From an uncultured Collinsella sp. (GTDB lineage Bacteria > Actinomycetota > Coriobacteriia > Coriobacteriales > Coriobacteriaceae), in assembly GCA_900541245.1 (NCBI GenBank), contig UQIS01000027.1, positions 1 to 35,074 of the forward strand: DNA of 35,074 bases, given 5' to 3'. The notes under the pieces were generated by a model. That model was not told the DNA's origin and made no database searches. It worked only from the letters and a program-made list of their open reading frames with translations. A program made the position numbers and the translations under genes. This document shows, in pieces, positions 15,194 to 23,913 of this stretch (positions are counted from its first letter, which is position 1; each line of letters begins with the position of its first letter).

Positions 15194-16450
15194 CTACGAG
15201 GTCGGAGCATTCCTAAATGTGTAGTTGCCCGGAGAGCGCACATTGATATACGTTACGCCCTCTACCTGCGAAAGCAACTTGGTGACCACGCGTTCCTTCT
15301 TGGCGATATCGTCCGAATCGCCCAGCGACACCTCAATGCCGTTATTGAGGTTTGCCGAGATGGCTTCGACCGAAGGCGTGGAAATATCCTTGACTTGTCC
15401 CAAGAACTCGCTCGAAAAACCACGCACATAATCCAAGCCGGCCTTAACGGCCTTGGAGCTCACTGCCTGGCCGGAAACCGGAGCGACATCCGCCGAGACA
15501 TCAGTCAACAACACCGCGCCATAGTGCTTAGCGAGCGCCAGCGCGGCATCGATTCCGGTCAGGGTATTTGAGCCCTGCCCTGTCGTGATGACGTTGCCCT
15601 GGTCGTCCACTTCGACCGACGTCGACAGCGGGGCGATCCAGGTGTCATCATCCCCGATGGCCCAGGCAAGGTCATCGGAGCTGATATAGGCAATTGCGAT
15701 GACCTTGCGCTCCATAGGCGTGATGATGAGCGTATGCGGGAACTGACGCTGGACATCCACGCCCGAGACCCACGGGTTCTGCTTGAGGTCCTCGGTAATC
15801 TGGTCGGGATCGACGTTGAAAAGCGACGTTCCCTCGGGCAAATCGATCAGCTGGATAGCATCGTGCTTCGTCACATGCTCGCTGCCTTGAATCTGAATAT
15901 CAGTGGCGGTAAACAATCCAGAGTTGATCACCACGATGGCAACGACGACGAGCACGGCCAAGACGGCCAGAACGCCGCCCACGATTTTGCCTTTGCCTGT
16001 AACGACAGAAGCGGCGTCTGATGTTTTATTTACCATCGCCCCAAGTGAAGACAACGGGTTTACGCCTTTTTTACCCGAAGGCTTCTTGGCGGTAGCCGGC
16101 ACCGATGTCAGCGAGCGCGGTTTCGATGCGCCCAGTGTGCGACCTGGACGCGCCGCTTTAGTTCCCGTCGAGGGCTTAGGAGTTGCCATGGGGCGGGCAG
16201 GCTTGGCGCCCATAACAGGCTTTGACGTCACCGAGGGACGCGAGGACTTTTTTGCGGCCGGACGATTACCGAGCTGCGAGCCGACGACCGGACGACCGGT
16301 CTGTCGAGCATGCCCGACAGACTTAGAGTGCGCGACGGCACTGCGTTGAGGTTTGGCAGGCGCGCCGGAACGCCCTCCGGCGCGGCGGAAGGTGGGTTTC
16401 GATGCTCTAGAAGCCGAGGAATTTAACTTCCGGTCTGAGCTCGATGCCAT
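15194..16450 (-). CDS. ftsQ: FtsQ/DivIB-type division protein with a long basic N-terminal tail
   Basis: 418 aa. Residues 1-155 are a disordered, strongly basic region rich in Lys/Arg/Pro/Ser/Ala with repeated SKP, AKP and PKP steps. A single membrane helix lies at about 156-176 (VGGVLAVLAVLVVVAIVVI). The POTRA domain follows at about 179-250 (FTATDIQIQGSEHVTKHDAIQLIDLPEG, SLFNVDPDQI, NPWVSGVDVQRQFPHTL) and then the FtsQ beta domain (KVIAIAYI, FSSEFLGQVKDIS). It is a bitopic divisome protein that links early and late division proteins with FtsL. The cytoplasmic tail is much longer than the roughly 20-100 residues usual in the family. The ATG has GGGAGG 3 nt upstream and lies 44 nt inside the end of murB. 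Confidence 0.9.
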   Translation of the reverse strand: MASSSDRKLNSSASRASKPTFRRAGGRSGAPAKPQRSAVAHSKSVGHARQTGRPVVGSQLGNRPAAKKSSRPSVTSKPVMGAKPARPMATPKPSTGTKAARPGRTLGASKPRSLTSVPATAKKPSGKKGVNPLSSLGAMVNKTSDAASVVTGKGKIVGGVLAVLAVLVVVAIVVINSGLFTATDIQIQGSEHVTKHDAIQLIDLPEGTSLFNVDPDQITEDLKQNPWVSGVDVQRQFPHTLIITPMERKVIAIAYISSDDLAWAIGDDDTWIAPLSTSVEVDDQGNVITTGQGSNTLTGIDAALALAKHYGAVLLTDVSADVAPVSGQAVSSKAVKAGLDYVRGFSSEFLGQVKDISTPSVEAISANLNNGIEVSLGDSDDIAKKERVVTKLLSQVEGVTYINVRSPGNYTFRNAPTS

Positions 16451-17318
16451 ACGCCTCCCTCACCTTTCCGTGCACATGTCTGATAACCGCGGCAACGTCA
16501 TCGGCCGAGGCAGTTCCGTTATTAACGATAAAATTAGCGTGAACGGGCGAAACTTCCGCGCCGCCAATCGAAAAACCCTTTAATCCACAATCCTCGATAA
16601 GCTTGCCCACACTCGCATCGGGCGGGTTACGAAAGACCGACCCGCAGGATGCGCGACCCATGGGCTGCGTACGCTTGCGCCTCGTCAGGTACCGTTCCAT
16701 GCGCTCGCGAATGTCGGCCTTGGGCGCCGGTTTAAGCTTGAGCACGCACTCGAGGATGATCTCATTGCGGGGAAGGCTACATTCGCGGTAGCCCCAAGTA
16801 ATCTCGGACCCCGCATAATGCTTGATACCGGATGCCGGGTCAAACGTTACGACATCCTCAACCAGCGAGCCAATCCACTCGGTCCGTGTGCCGGCATTCA
16901 TAGATATCGCACCGCCGACCGAGCCAGGGATGCCAACGGCAAACTCAAGGCCCGAGAGGCTACGCGACAGGGCATCGTTGACCAGGCGCGCAAACATCAC
17001 GCCCGCACCGACCGTCAGCGTACAACCGTCATCGGCAACAACCGTGCGCTGAAACTCACGTCCGAGCGAAATGACGGCACCGCGATAACCGCCATCGGCA
17101 ACCAGCAGATTGGAGCCCTTGCCGATGATGACCCACGGCACCTGCTCGCGATCGAGCACCGCCACGGCGCGGCGGAGGGCATGATAGCTATGGCACGTCA
17201 CAAAGAGGTCGGCCTTGCCGCCGATACGATAGCTCGTATGACGCGCAAGGCGCTCGTCCTCGATCACATCCGTGTCGATCATGCCCGAGAGCGCCATGAC
17301 GGCGTTAAACAGACCCAT
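16407..17318 (-). CDS. murB: UDP-N-acetylenolpyruvoylglucosamine reductase MurB
   Basis: 303 aa. The FAD domain shows HTSYRIGGKADLFV (27-40), IGKGSNLLVADGGYRG (65-80) and the GLEFAVGIPGSVGGAISMNAG block (123-143). The catalytic serine is in ASCGSVFRNP (Ser227) and GLKGFSIGGAEVSPVHANFIVN lies near the C-terminus. It reduces the enolpyruvyl group of UDP-GlcNAc to form UDP-MurNAc with NADPH. The start is uncertain: no strong ribosome site is visible, and in-frame ATGs exist at residues 8 and 13. The start lies 5 nt past the murC stop, and the 3' end overlaps ftsQ. Confidence 0.96.
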   Translation of the reverse strand: MGLFNAVMALSGMIDTDVIEDERLARHTSYRIGGKADLFVTCHSYHALRRAVAVLDREQVPWVIIGKGSNLLVADGGYRGAVISLGREFQRTVVADDGCTLTVGAGVMFARLVNDALSRSLSGLEFAVGIPGSVGGAISMNAGTRTEWIGSLVEDVVTFDPASGIKHYAGSEITWGYRECSLPRNEIILECVLKLKPAPKADIRERMERYLTRRKRTQPMGRASCGSVFRNPPDASVGKLIEDCGLKGFSIGGAEVSPVHANFIVNNGTASADDVAAVIRHVHGKVREAYGIELRPEVKFLGF

Positions 17319-17323
17319 TAGAC

Positions 17324-18742
17324 TTAAGCGTCTTTCTTGGCAGTCAGATACTCAATGAACTCGGGGCCGACGGTCGTAACGTCACCGGCACCCATAGTGA
17401 GCAGCAGATCGCCCTCGCCCACCATCTGCTCGAGCTCCTGATTGAGCTCAAGACGGCTGGAGCAGTACACGACCTCCTTGCCAGGATGCTTGGCGCGCAC
17501 GGTATCGGCGAGCATCTTAGAGGTGACACCCGGAATGGGCATCTCGCCAGCCGAGAACACATCAATCAGCAGCAGTTTATCGGCATTGGCAAATGCATCG
17601 GCAAAGTCGTCGCACAGGGCCTGCAGGCGCGAATAGCGGTGCGGCTGGAACACGACGTCGACGTGCTTGTAGCCCAGCGACGAAGCAGCAGCAAGCGTCG
17701 CCTTGATCTCGGTGGGGTGATGGCCGTAATCATCGACCACGGTGATGCCATCGATATCGCCCACGTGGGTAAAGCGACGGCGGACGCCCTCAAAGCTCGA
17801 GAGCGCCTTGGCGGCGGCGTCGATGTCAAGGCCCAGGACATGGGCGACGGTGAGCACCGCCGTGGCGTTGAGCATGTTGTGGCGACCGGGATTGCTCTTG
17901 ATCTCCACAGCATGCTCAGTGCCGTCCTCAAAGCGAACGATAAAGTCACTCTGGATGCCCTTGACATCCGGGTGCATGCAGACGATGTCGTTGCTCTCGG
18001 CAAAGCCGTAGGAAAGCACGTGACGGCCCGTCGACTTGGCGAGCTCGACCAGATGCGGGTCCTCACCGCAGACGATGACGGTGCCGCCCTCGCCCACCAG
18101 GCTCATGAATTTGGCGAAAGTTGCCTCGATCTCCTCGATACCCGAGTAGTGATCGAGGTGATCGGCCTCGACGTTGGTCACAATGACCACGTTGGGGTTC
18201 AGGAACAGGAAGGAGCTGTCGGACTCGTCGGCCTCGGCGACAAAGTAGTCGCCCGAGCCGTTCTTGCCGTTCGTGTCATAGCCCTCGACGATGCCACCGA
18301 TCAAGAAGCTCGGATCCAGACCCATGCGGTCGAGCATGGTGGCGCACATCGAAGACGTGGTGGTCTTGCCATGCGTGCCGGCAACAGCGACGGTGGTGTA
18401 GCCGTGGCCCAAGGCAGAGAGCATCTTGGCACGGGGCCACACGGGAATGCCCAGCTCGCGAGCGCGCACGAGTTCAGGGTTGGACTCCGGAATAGCGGTG
18501 GAGACAACAACCACGTCGGGCTTGACCTCGTCGATCGTGGCGGCCTCATGGCCCACATGCACCTTCACGCCAGCGCGGGTAAGCTGGCGGATATAGCGTG
18601 ACGTCTTAAGGTCGGAGCCGGTAACGGCATAACCGCGCTCGTGCAGAACGAGGGCGATGCCGCTCATGCCGGCGCCGCCGATACCGATAAAGTGGGCGCT
18701 CTTAAACTCGGGCGCGGAGGTTGCAGTCTGGGAATCAGCCAT
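17324..18742 (-). CDS. murC: UDP-N-acetylmuramate-L-alanine ligase MurC
   Basis: 472 aa. The N-terminal Rossmann motif is HFIGIGGAGMSGIA (about 17-30). The ATP loop is GTHGKTTTSS at 122-131, the central Mur domain carries YFVAEADESDSSFL and NVEADHLDHY, and the C-terminal domain has YGHHPTEIKATL and FQPHRYSRL. It adds L-Ala to UDP-MurNAc in the cytoplasm. The start MADSQTATSAPEF is chosen over a longer frame. AAGGAG is 11 nt upstream, which is a slightly long spacing. murG lies upstream by 97 nt, and murB follows after 5 nt. Confidence 0.97.
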   Translation of the reverse strand: MADSQTATSAPEFKSAHFIGIGGAGMSGIALVLHERGYAVTGSDLKTSRYIRQLTRAGVKVHVGHEAATIDEVKPDVVVVSTAIPESNPELVRARELGIPVWPRAKMLSALGHGYTTVAVAGTHGKTTTSSMCATMLDRMGLDPSFLIGGIVEGYDTNGKNGSGDYFVAEADESDSSFLFLNPNVVIVTNVEADHLDHYSGIEEIEATFAKFMSLVGEGGTVIVCGEDPHLVELAKSTGRHVLSYGFAESNDIVCMHPDVKGIQSDFIVRFEDGTEHAVEIKSNPGRHNMLNATAVLTVAHVLGLDIDAAAKALSSFEGVRRRFTHVGDIDGITVVDDYGHHPTEIKATLAAASSLGYKHVDVVFQPHRYSRLQALCDDFADAFANADKLLLIDVFSAGEMPIPGVTSKMLADTVRAKHPGKEVVYCSSRLELNQELEQMVGEGDLLLTMGAGDVTTVGPEFIEYLTAKKDA

Positions 18743-18839
18743 GTGCTCGTGTACTCCTTGCGTAAACACTGCCTGTAACCCGTTAACTGTACCGCACCTA
18801 CCGTATCAGCGCGAGGGCGACCGACGATATCCCGTCTAA

Positions 18840-19955
18840 CTAACGCAAACCCTCTACCGCATCGGCCAGAAGAGCGGCGGCCCTATCCTGAGCCAGACCA
18901 CGCGCCGCCTGTCGCATGGTGTCGCGCGCCGCCGCGTCATCGACCAGGTGCAACAGCTCATCGGCAAAGGCAGAACCGTCGATATCGGCATCGGCGCAGA
19001 GCACGCCGGCCCCGGCGTCGACCAGATACCGGGCATTGGTGGTTTGGTGGTCGGCCGTCGCATGCGGATACGGCACGAGCACCGAGGGCACGGCGAGCGC
19101 AGCGATCTCGGCCACGCTCGATGCGCCCGAACGCGAGAGCACCAAATCGGCAGCAGCCAGCATATCGCCCATGTTGTCGATGTAAGGCTGGACGCGGTAA
19201 CGCTTCGCCTCCTCGGGCGTCAGCGCCAAAGTGCGCTCGGTCTCCTCAAAGCCGTCGGCACCCGTCGAATGCAACACATAGAGGTTCTTGCGTGAAAGCA
19301 GCTCGTTTTTGAGCGAGACCACGCGCTCGTTGAGGTGCTGGGCGCCAAGTGAACCGCCAAAGACGAGTAGCAGCGTAGCGTCCTCGGGAACGCCAAGTGC
19401 CTTGCGGCCGCGAGCGCGATCGCCCTCGATTACCGAGCGACGTACGGGGTTGCCGGTCATGAGCACGTGGTCAGGGTCACCTTCGCGCTCAAAGACCGAA
19501 CGCGCTGCCGGCACCGAGATGCACACGCGGGCGGCGTGGGAGTTCATCATCTTGTTGGCCAGGCCCGGAACAGAGTTCTGCTCATGCAGCAGATACGGAA
19601 CGCCTGCGCCCTTGCACCACCCCAGCAGCGGAACCTCGACATAGGCACCAAAACCGACGGCAGCATCGGGCTTGCCGACCTTTGAGAAATGACTGGCGAG
19701 CGCACGCTTGGCCTTGTTGACACGCCACAGCGAGGTCAGCGCCGTCCAAGGACGGGAGCGGTCGAAGCCCGTGACCGTAATGGGCACAAATTCAAACCCA
19801 GCCTCGGGGACCAGACGACCCTCGAGCTTGCGCGACTGGCCCACGAACACAACGTGGTGGCCACGATCACGCAGCTCTTCGGCCAAGGCGAGCGCGGGGT
19901 TGATGTGTCCCGCCGTGCCGCCGGCTGCAATAGCAACGGTCATCTTATCGGTCAT
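18840..19955 (-). CDS. murG: Lipid II-forming GlcNAc transferase MurG
   Basis: 371 aa. GGTAGHINPALALAEEL at about 12-28 is the N-terminal glycine-rich loop. LLHEQNSVPGLANK near 130, LLVFGGSLGAQHLN (second G loop) and LVLSRSGASSVAEIAALAVPSVLVPYPHATADHQTTNA (UDP-GlcNAc site) follow in MurG order. It transfers GlcNAc to lipid I at the inner membrane face. AAGGGA is 6 nt before the chosen ATG. The start overlaps the end of ftsW by 11 nt. Confidence 0.97.
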   Translation of the reverse strand: MTDKMTVAIAAGGTAGHINPALALAEELRDRGHHVVFVGQSRKLEGRLVPEAGFEFVPITVTGFDRSRPWTALTSLWRVNKAKRALASHFSKVGKPDAAVGFGAYVEVPLLGWCKGAGVPYLLHEQNSVPGLANKMMNSHAARVCISVPAARSVFEREGDPDHVLMTGNPVRRSVIEGDRARGRKALGVPEDATLLLVFGGSLGAQHLNERVVSLKNELLSRKNLYVLHSTGADGFEETERTLALTPEEAKRYRVQPYIDNMGDMLAAADLVLSRSGASSVAEIAALAVPSVLVPYPHATADHQTTNARYLVDAGAGVLCADADIDGSAFADELLHLVDDAAARDTMRQAARGLAQDRAAALLADAVEGLR

Positions 19956-21465
19956 GGTAGTCCCTTCGTACACGCGGTCCCTGGTCGTCGGTGCGCAGAC
20001 GCGCCGACGGGTCCGAGTTCAAATCGATTCGATTATATCCGCCGCCCGCGTTGCGAGGGCTGGGGCGCTGAGGACGACCTTGCGGCGCCGTTCGCTGACG
20101 CGGGCGGGCTGCTGGCTCGGTCGCAGAGCCATCCAGGACGGTAAAACCGTTACGCGAAGATCGCTCGCCGCGCACGTGGGGCACGCCGGCGGTACTCTCA
20201 TCCATAACGGCAAAGCTCTCGCGGCGACGGTCGTACTCATCGCGGCGGGCGCTCTCGTACGAAACGCGCAGGATCAGACCGGCGAGCATAAGCGACACAA
20301 TAATCGAAGAGCCGCCGTAGCTAATAAACGGCAACGGTTTGCCCGTCATGGGAAACACGTTGAGGATACCCAGCGCGTTAATCAAAAACTGCACCGCGAG
20401 AATGACCGCGGAGCCAGACGCCATAAGCGCGCCCCGACGATCGGTCGCCTGCTCGGCAATGCGAAACGCCGAGTAGATCAGCATCGCAAACACCAAGAAG
20501 AACAGCACGGTTCCGACAAAACCGACTTCCTCGCCAATGATGGCCAGGATGTAGTCATTGTGCGCCTCGGGCAGATACGAGTACTTCATGGTTGAGTTGC
20601 CGATGCCACGGCCGAACAGACCGCCCGAGGCAAAGGCCATGATGGCAAGCGTGGCCTGATAGCCGTCACCATACTCGTCGGCCCAAGGGTTCAAGGCAAC
20701 CTGAATACGCACCATTCGGTACGGCTCTGCGACAAGCGCAATCACGATCACGAGAATGCCGAAGATTAGCACGCCGATGATAAATCTGGGGTCGAGACCC
20801 GCAAACAACGCCATGCACATGAGGGTCAACAGGATGATCAGGACAGTACCGAAATCGGGCTGGATAAAGATCAGAAAGAGTGAAATGCCCAGGTAGATGC
20901 CCATCTTGCGAAGGAATTCGTAGATGTTGCCACCGGGCGAAAATAAGCGATCAAGCATGATGGCCGAATACGCAATGGCAAATGGCTTTAAAAACTCGGA
21001 AGGCTGGAACTGAATGCCGGCGATGTTGAGCCAGCGCGTGGCGCCACGGCTGCCGCTGCCCACCAAGAACACCAGAAACAGTAGCCCTATCATGCCTATG
21101 AGGAAGATCCTGAGCACATCCTCTCCAAACCAGCTGTCCGGCAAAACGCGCACGATGGCAATCAGCGCCAGAACACCGACCACGGCAAACGCGGCCTGTC
21201 GACCCAGAAAAAACGTCGCCGAGCCATTCTCGTGCAGCGCCTCGACCGAAGACGCCGAGTACACCATCAGCAGGCCAAAGCACACCAAGGTAAACAGACA
21301 GGCCATGAATATCAAACGGGGGCGCATGATACGGGCGGGAACGCCGGCAATATAGCGTTCGCTAAACGTCTGCCCGCCGCGACCGGAACGCGGTGTGCTG
21401 CGCCGCGAGGAAGCACGGTCCGAGTCGGGCCTCCTCATACCTTGTCGGGGGCTCTCCTCTCTCAC
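19945..21465 (-). CDS. ftsW: FtsW, septal peptidoglycan glycosyltransferase (SEDS family)
   Basis: About 506 aa. A basic tail of about 45 residues precedes ten or so membrane helices. SEDS landmarks are ATRWLNIAGIQFQPSEFLKPF (about 142-162), QPDFGTVLIIL and YQATLAIMAFASGGLFGRGIGNSTMKYSYLPEAHNDYILAIIGEEVGFVGT, which carries the conserved acidic and Glu-Glu residues of FtsW/RodA. GKPLPFISYGGSSI is near the C-terminal side. A disordered Arg/Pro-rich tail of about 90 residues ends the protein. It polymerises lipid II with the septal PBP. The start is uncertain: a GTG at 21463-21465 has AGGGG 6 nt upstream, a TTG two codons earlier and an ATG nine codons later are alternatives. Confidence 0.95.
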   Translation of the reverse strand: MREESPRQGMRRPDSDRASSRRSTPRSGRGGQTFSERYIAGVPARIMRPRLIFMACLFTLVCFGLLMVYSASSVEALHENGSATFFLGRQAAFAVVGVLALIAIVRVLPDSWFGEDVLRIFLIGMIGLLFLVFLVGSGSRGATRWLNIAGIQFQPSEFLKPFAIAYSAIMLDRLFSPGGNIYEFLRKMGIYLGISLFLIFIQPDFGTVLIILLTLMCMALFAGLDPRFIIGVLIFGILVIVIALVAEPYRMVRIQVALNPWADEYGDGYQATLAIMAFASGGLFGRGIGNSTMKYSYLPEAHNDYILAIIGEEVGFVGTVLFFLVFAMLIYSAFRIAEQATDRRGALMASGSAVILAVQFLINALGILNVFPMTGKPLPFISYGGSSIIVSLMLAGLILRVSYESARRDEYDRRRESFAVMDESTAGVPHVRGERSSRNGFTVLDGSATEPAARPRQRTAPQGRPQRPSPRNAGGGYNRIDLNSDPSARLRTDDQGPRVRRDYHDR

Positions 21466-21474
21466 CGGCAACCC

Positions 21475-22881
21475 CTATTCCAATTGCGATTTCGCCGCAG
21501 CGGCAAGCTGGGCCACATAGTCCTTAAACACGCGGCCGCGCTCCTCATAGCCCGAGAACTCATCGAACGAAGAGCAGGCAGGAGAAAGTAAGATCACGTC
21601 ACCACGGCTCGACAACGAACGGGCAACGTCCACGGCGTCGCGTAGGTCATCCGCCTGGGCGATATCCACATCGCCATCGACATCGGCCTCGTCCATAGCG
21701 GCGGTGAAGCGCTCGCGCGCATCGCCAAAGCAGACGACCGAGCGTACGTTATCCATAACAACGCGCGCGAAGTCCGTGAGCGGTGTGCCCTTATCGTGGC
21801 CGCCGAGCAGCAAGATCACGTCGTCATCGGGAAATGCCGTCAGTGCCTTCTCGACCGCATCGGTGTTGGTCGCCTTGGAATCGTTGACGTAGCGCACGCC
21901 GTCAATCTCGCCACAAGGCTCCACACGGTGCTCGAGCGGCTGGAACGAGGCCAGACCGCGGCAGACACCATCGACATCGGCACCGACTGCCAGGGCAGCC
22001 GTGGCAGCGCACAGGGCATTGATAACATTGTGATGGCCCGAGATCTTGAGCTCGGATGTAGCGATGAGCGGGGTCTCGACGCCCTTCAGGCGCACGATCA
22101 TCTTGCCATCGCGCACAAAGGCGGCATCCTCGCCCTCAGGCTCGTCAAAGGCAACCTTGCAGATTCGACGACCCGGCGTGTAAATGTACTCATCGAACTC
22201 GTGAATGCCGGCGTCTTCGACGTCGACAACCGCCAGATCGTCATCGACCATATTGTCAAACAGTTTGACCTTGGCAAGCGCGTAGTTCTTATGGCTCTTA
22301 TGCCAGCCCAAGTGGTCGGGAGTGATGTTGAGCAGCACCGCCACGCGAGGATGAAGCTCGGCGGTCGTAGCAATCTGGTAGCTCGAGAGCTCGGCCACAA
22401 ACCACTCGTTATGAGCTCGGCCGTCAATCTCGTTGACCGGCGGCTCACCGATGTTGCCGACAGCTACGCTGGCCTCGCCGGCAGCCTTGAGCAGATAATC
22501 AGTCAGCGACGTGGTAGTCGTCTTGCCGTTGGTACCCGTGATGGCAATCCAGTTATCGGGCGACAGGCGATAGGCAAACTCGGGCTCACCCATAATCTGG
22601 GCGGCATGCTCGCGCCCGGCCTTAAAGAAGCCCGAGAACTCCGAGATGCCCGGGCACGTCACGCATACGTCATAGGCGCCCTCGACCTGTTCGGTCCCAT
22701 AGACAAACGACGCACCAGCAGCCTCGAGCGCACGCGTGGCGTCATTGGGCTCAGAGGTGCCGCCGCCATACACGGTAACGGCGCTTACGCGCTCGGGATG
22801 TGCCAGCGCCCAGCGGGCGACATCGAGACCGGATTTGCCCTGACCCAAAACGAGCAGGCTAAAGACATCAGCAAGAGGCAT
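21475..22881 (-). CDS. murD: UDP-N-acetylmuramoylalanine-D-glutamate ligase MurD
   Basis: 468 aa. N-terminal LLVLGQGKSGLDVARW, ATP loop ITGTNGKTTTTSL with GTNGKTT at 116-122, central VAELSSYQI and NITPDHLGWHKSHKNYALAK, and C-terminal HRVEPCGEIDGVRYVNDSKATNTDAVEKAL and LLLGGHDKG, all in MurD order. It adds D-Glu to UDP-MurNAc-L-Ala. There is no strong ribosome site. The start is 9 nt past the mraY stop, so coupling is likely. About 3 nt separate its stop from the earliest possible ftsW start. Confidence 0.97.
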   Translation of the reverse strand: MPLADVFSLLVLGQGKSGLDVARWALAHPERVSAVTVYGGGTSEPNDATRALEAAGASFVYGTEQVEGAYDVCVTCPGISEFSGFFKAGREHAAQIMGEPEFAYRLSPDNWIAITGTNGKTTTTSLTDYLLKAAGEASVAVGNIGEPPVNEIDGRAHNEWFVAELSSYQIATTAELHPRVAVLLNITPDHLGWHKSHKNYALAKVKLFDNMVDDDLAVVDVEDAGIHEFDEYIYTPGRRICKVAFDEPEGEDAAFVRDGKMIVRLKGVETPLIATSELKISGHHNVINALCAATAALAVGADVDGVCRGLASFQPLEHRVEPCGEIDGVRYVNDSKATNTDAVEKALTAFPDDDVILLLGGHDKGTPLTDFARVVMDNVRSVVCFGDARERFTAAMDEADVDGDVDIAQADDLRDAVDVARSLSSRGDVILLSPACSSFDEFSGYEERGRVFKDYVAQLAAAAKSQLE

Positions 22882-22890
22882 GAAAGACCA

Positions 22891-23910
22891 CTATCCCAAC
22901 TGGAAGAACAGAGCAAGGCCAACGGCACCAAAGGCCGCAGCGATAATCCAAAAACGGATGACGACCTTGGTCTCGGCCCAGCCCTTCTTTTCGAAATGAT
23001 GATGGATGGGCGCCATAAGGAAGACGCGCTTGTGCGTAAAGTGGAAGTAGACAACCTGAATCATGACTGACAGGGTCTCAACGATAAACAGGCCGCCGAT
23101 GATGAGGGAAACGACCTCGGTGTTGGTCATGATGGACGTGCAGGCAAACGCGGCGCCCAGGGCAAGCGAGCCAGTATCGCCCATAAAGATGCTCGCCGGA
23201 TAGCAGTTGAACCACAGAAAGCCCAAGCAGGCACCGGCACACGCGGTGCAGAAGATGGACAGGTTCACGTCTCCGTGCAAAAACGCCATGGCGGCCATGG
23301 CGAGCATGGCGATCATGGAGGTGCCGCCAGCAAGACCGTCAAGGCCATCGGTCAGGTTCACGGCATTAGAAAGACCGGCGATCATCAGCCAGCAAAAGAC
23401 AATGTAGAGCCACGGGAACGAAAGGCCGCAGATGGTGGTCGAAAGAACACCGAGGTCAATCGTCAGGCCGCCGGGAAAACGAATCTCGGGGGCGACGCCG
23501 CACCAGTTGACGGCAAGTACCGTAAAGGTGACACAGATAATGGTTAGGCCGATCATCTTGGCATGGGGCGTCAGACCGAGCGAGCGCCCATGCGTAACGG
23601 AGGTCAGGTCGTCAATCAGGCCCAGCACGCCGGTCGCCAGCGTGGCGAGAAGCACGAGCACGAGCTCGGTGGTGAGCTTGCCCATCAGCAGGCAGGCCAG
23701 CGAGATCGCGACGAGGATAACAACGCCACCCATGGTGGGCGTTCCCTGCTTAACCAAATGACGCTTGGGGCCGTCGGCACGAACCTGCTGGCCGATACCC
23801 TCGACCTTGAGCAGCTTGATCCACCACGGCATGATCAGCTGCGTAATGGCAGCGGCGATGCCAAGCCCCAAAAAAGCCTGATACGTTGGATACGAGGGAT
23901 TGCCGAACAT
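22891..23910 (-). CDS. mraY: Phospho-MurNAc-pentapeptide transferase MraY
   Basis: 339 aa, ten predicted membrane helices. KQGTPTMGGVV at 54-64, LIDDLTSV at 98-105 with the catalytic DD pair at 100-101, NLTDGLDGLAGG at 185-196, FMGDTGSLALGA at 242-253 and APIHHHFEKKGWAE at about 300-313 are the standard MraY motifs. It makes lipid I from UDP-MurNAc-pentapeptide and undecaprenyl phosphate. The ATG lies 3 nt past the murF stop codon. Confidence 0.97.
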   Translation of the reverse strand: MFGNPSYPTYQAFLGLGIAAAITQLIMPWWIKLLKVEGIGQQVRADGPKRHLVKQGTPTMGGVVILVAISLACLLMGKLTTELVLVLLATLATGVLGLIDDLTSVTHGRSLGLTPHAKMIGLTIICVTFTVLAVNWCGVAPEIRFPGGLTIDLGVLSTTICGLSFPWLYIVFCWLMIAGLSNAVNLTDGLDGLAGGTSMIAMLAMAAMAFLHGDVNLSIFCTACAGACLGFLWFNCYPASIFMGDTGSLALGAAFACTSIMTNTEVVSLIIGGLFIVETLSVMIQVVYFHFTHKRVFLMAPIHHHFEKKGWAETKVVIRFWIIAAAFGAVGLALFFQLG

Positions 23911-23913
23911 GGG

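Noticed and set aside
13756..15216. A 486-aa plus-strand ORF opposite ftsZ
   Set aside because: It is antisense to the clear ftsZ gene, is Gly/Asp/His-rich in shadow style and has no recognisable domain. The same applies to the long plus-strand ORF at 30787-32664 opposite pyrG and that at 23563-25542 opposite murF.
20019..20240. Arg/Pro/Ala-rich ORFs on the strand opposite to or out of frame with ftsW and other GC-rich genes
   Set aside because: They are frame shadows created by high GC content, without ribosome sites or domains.
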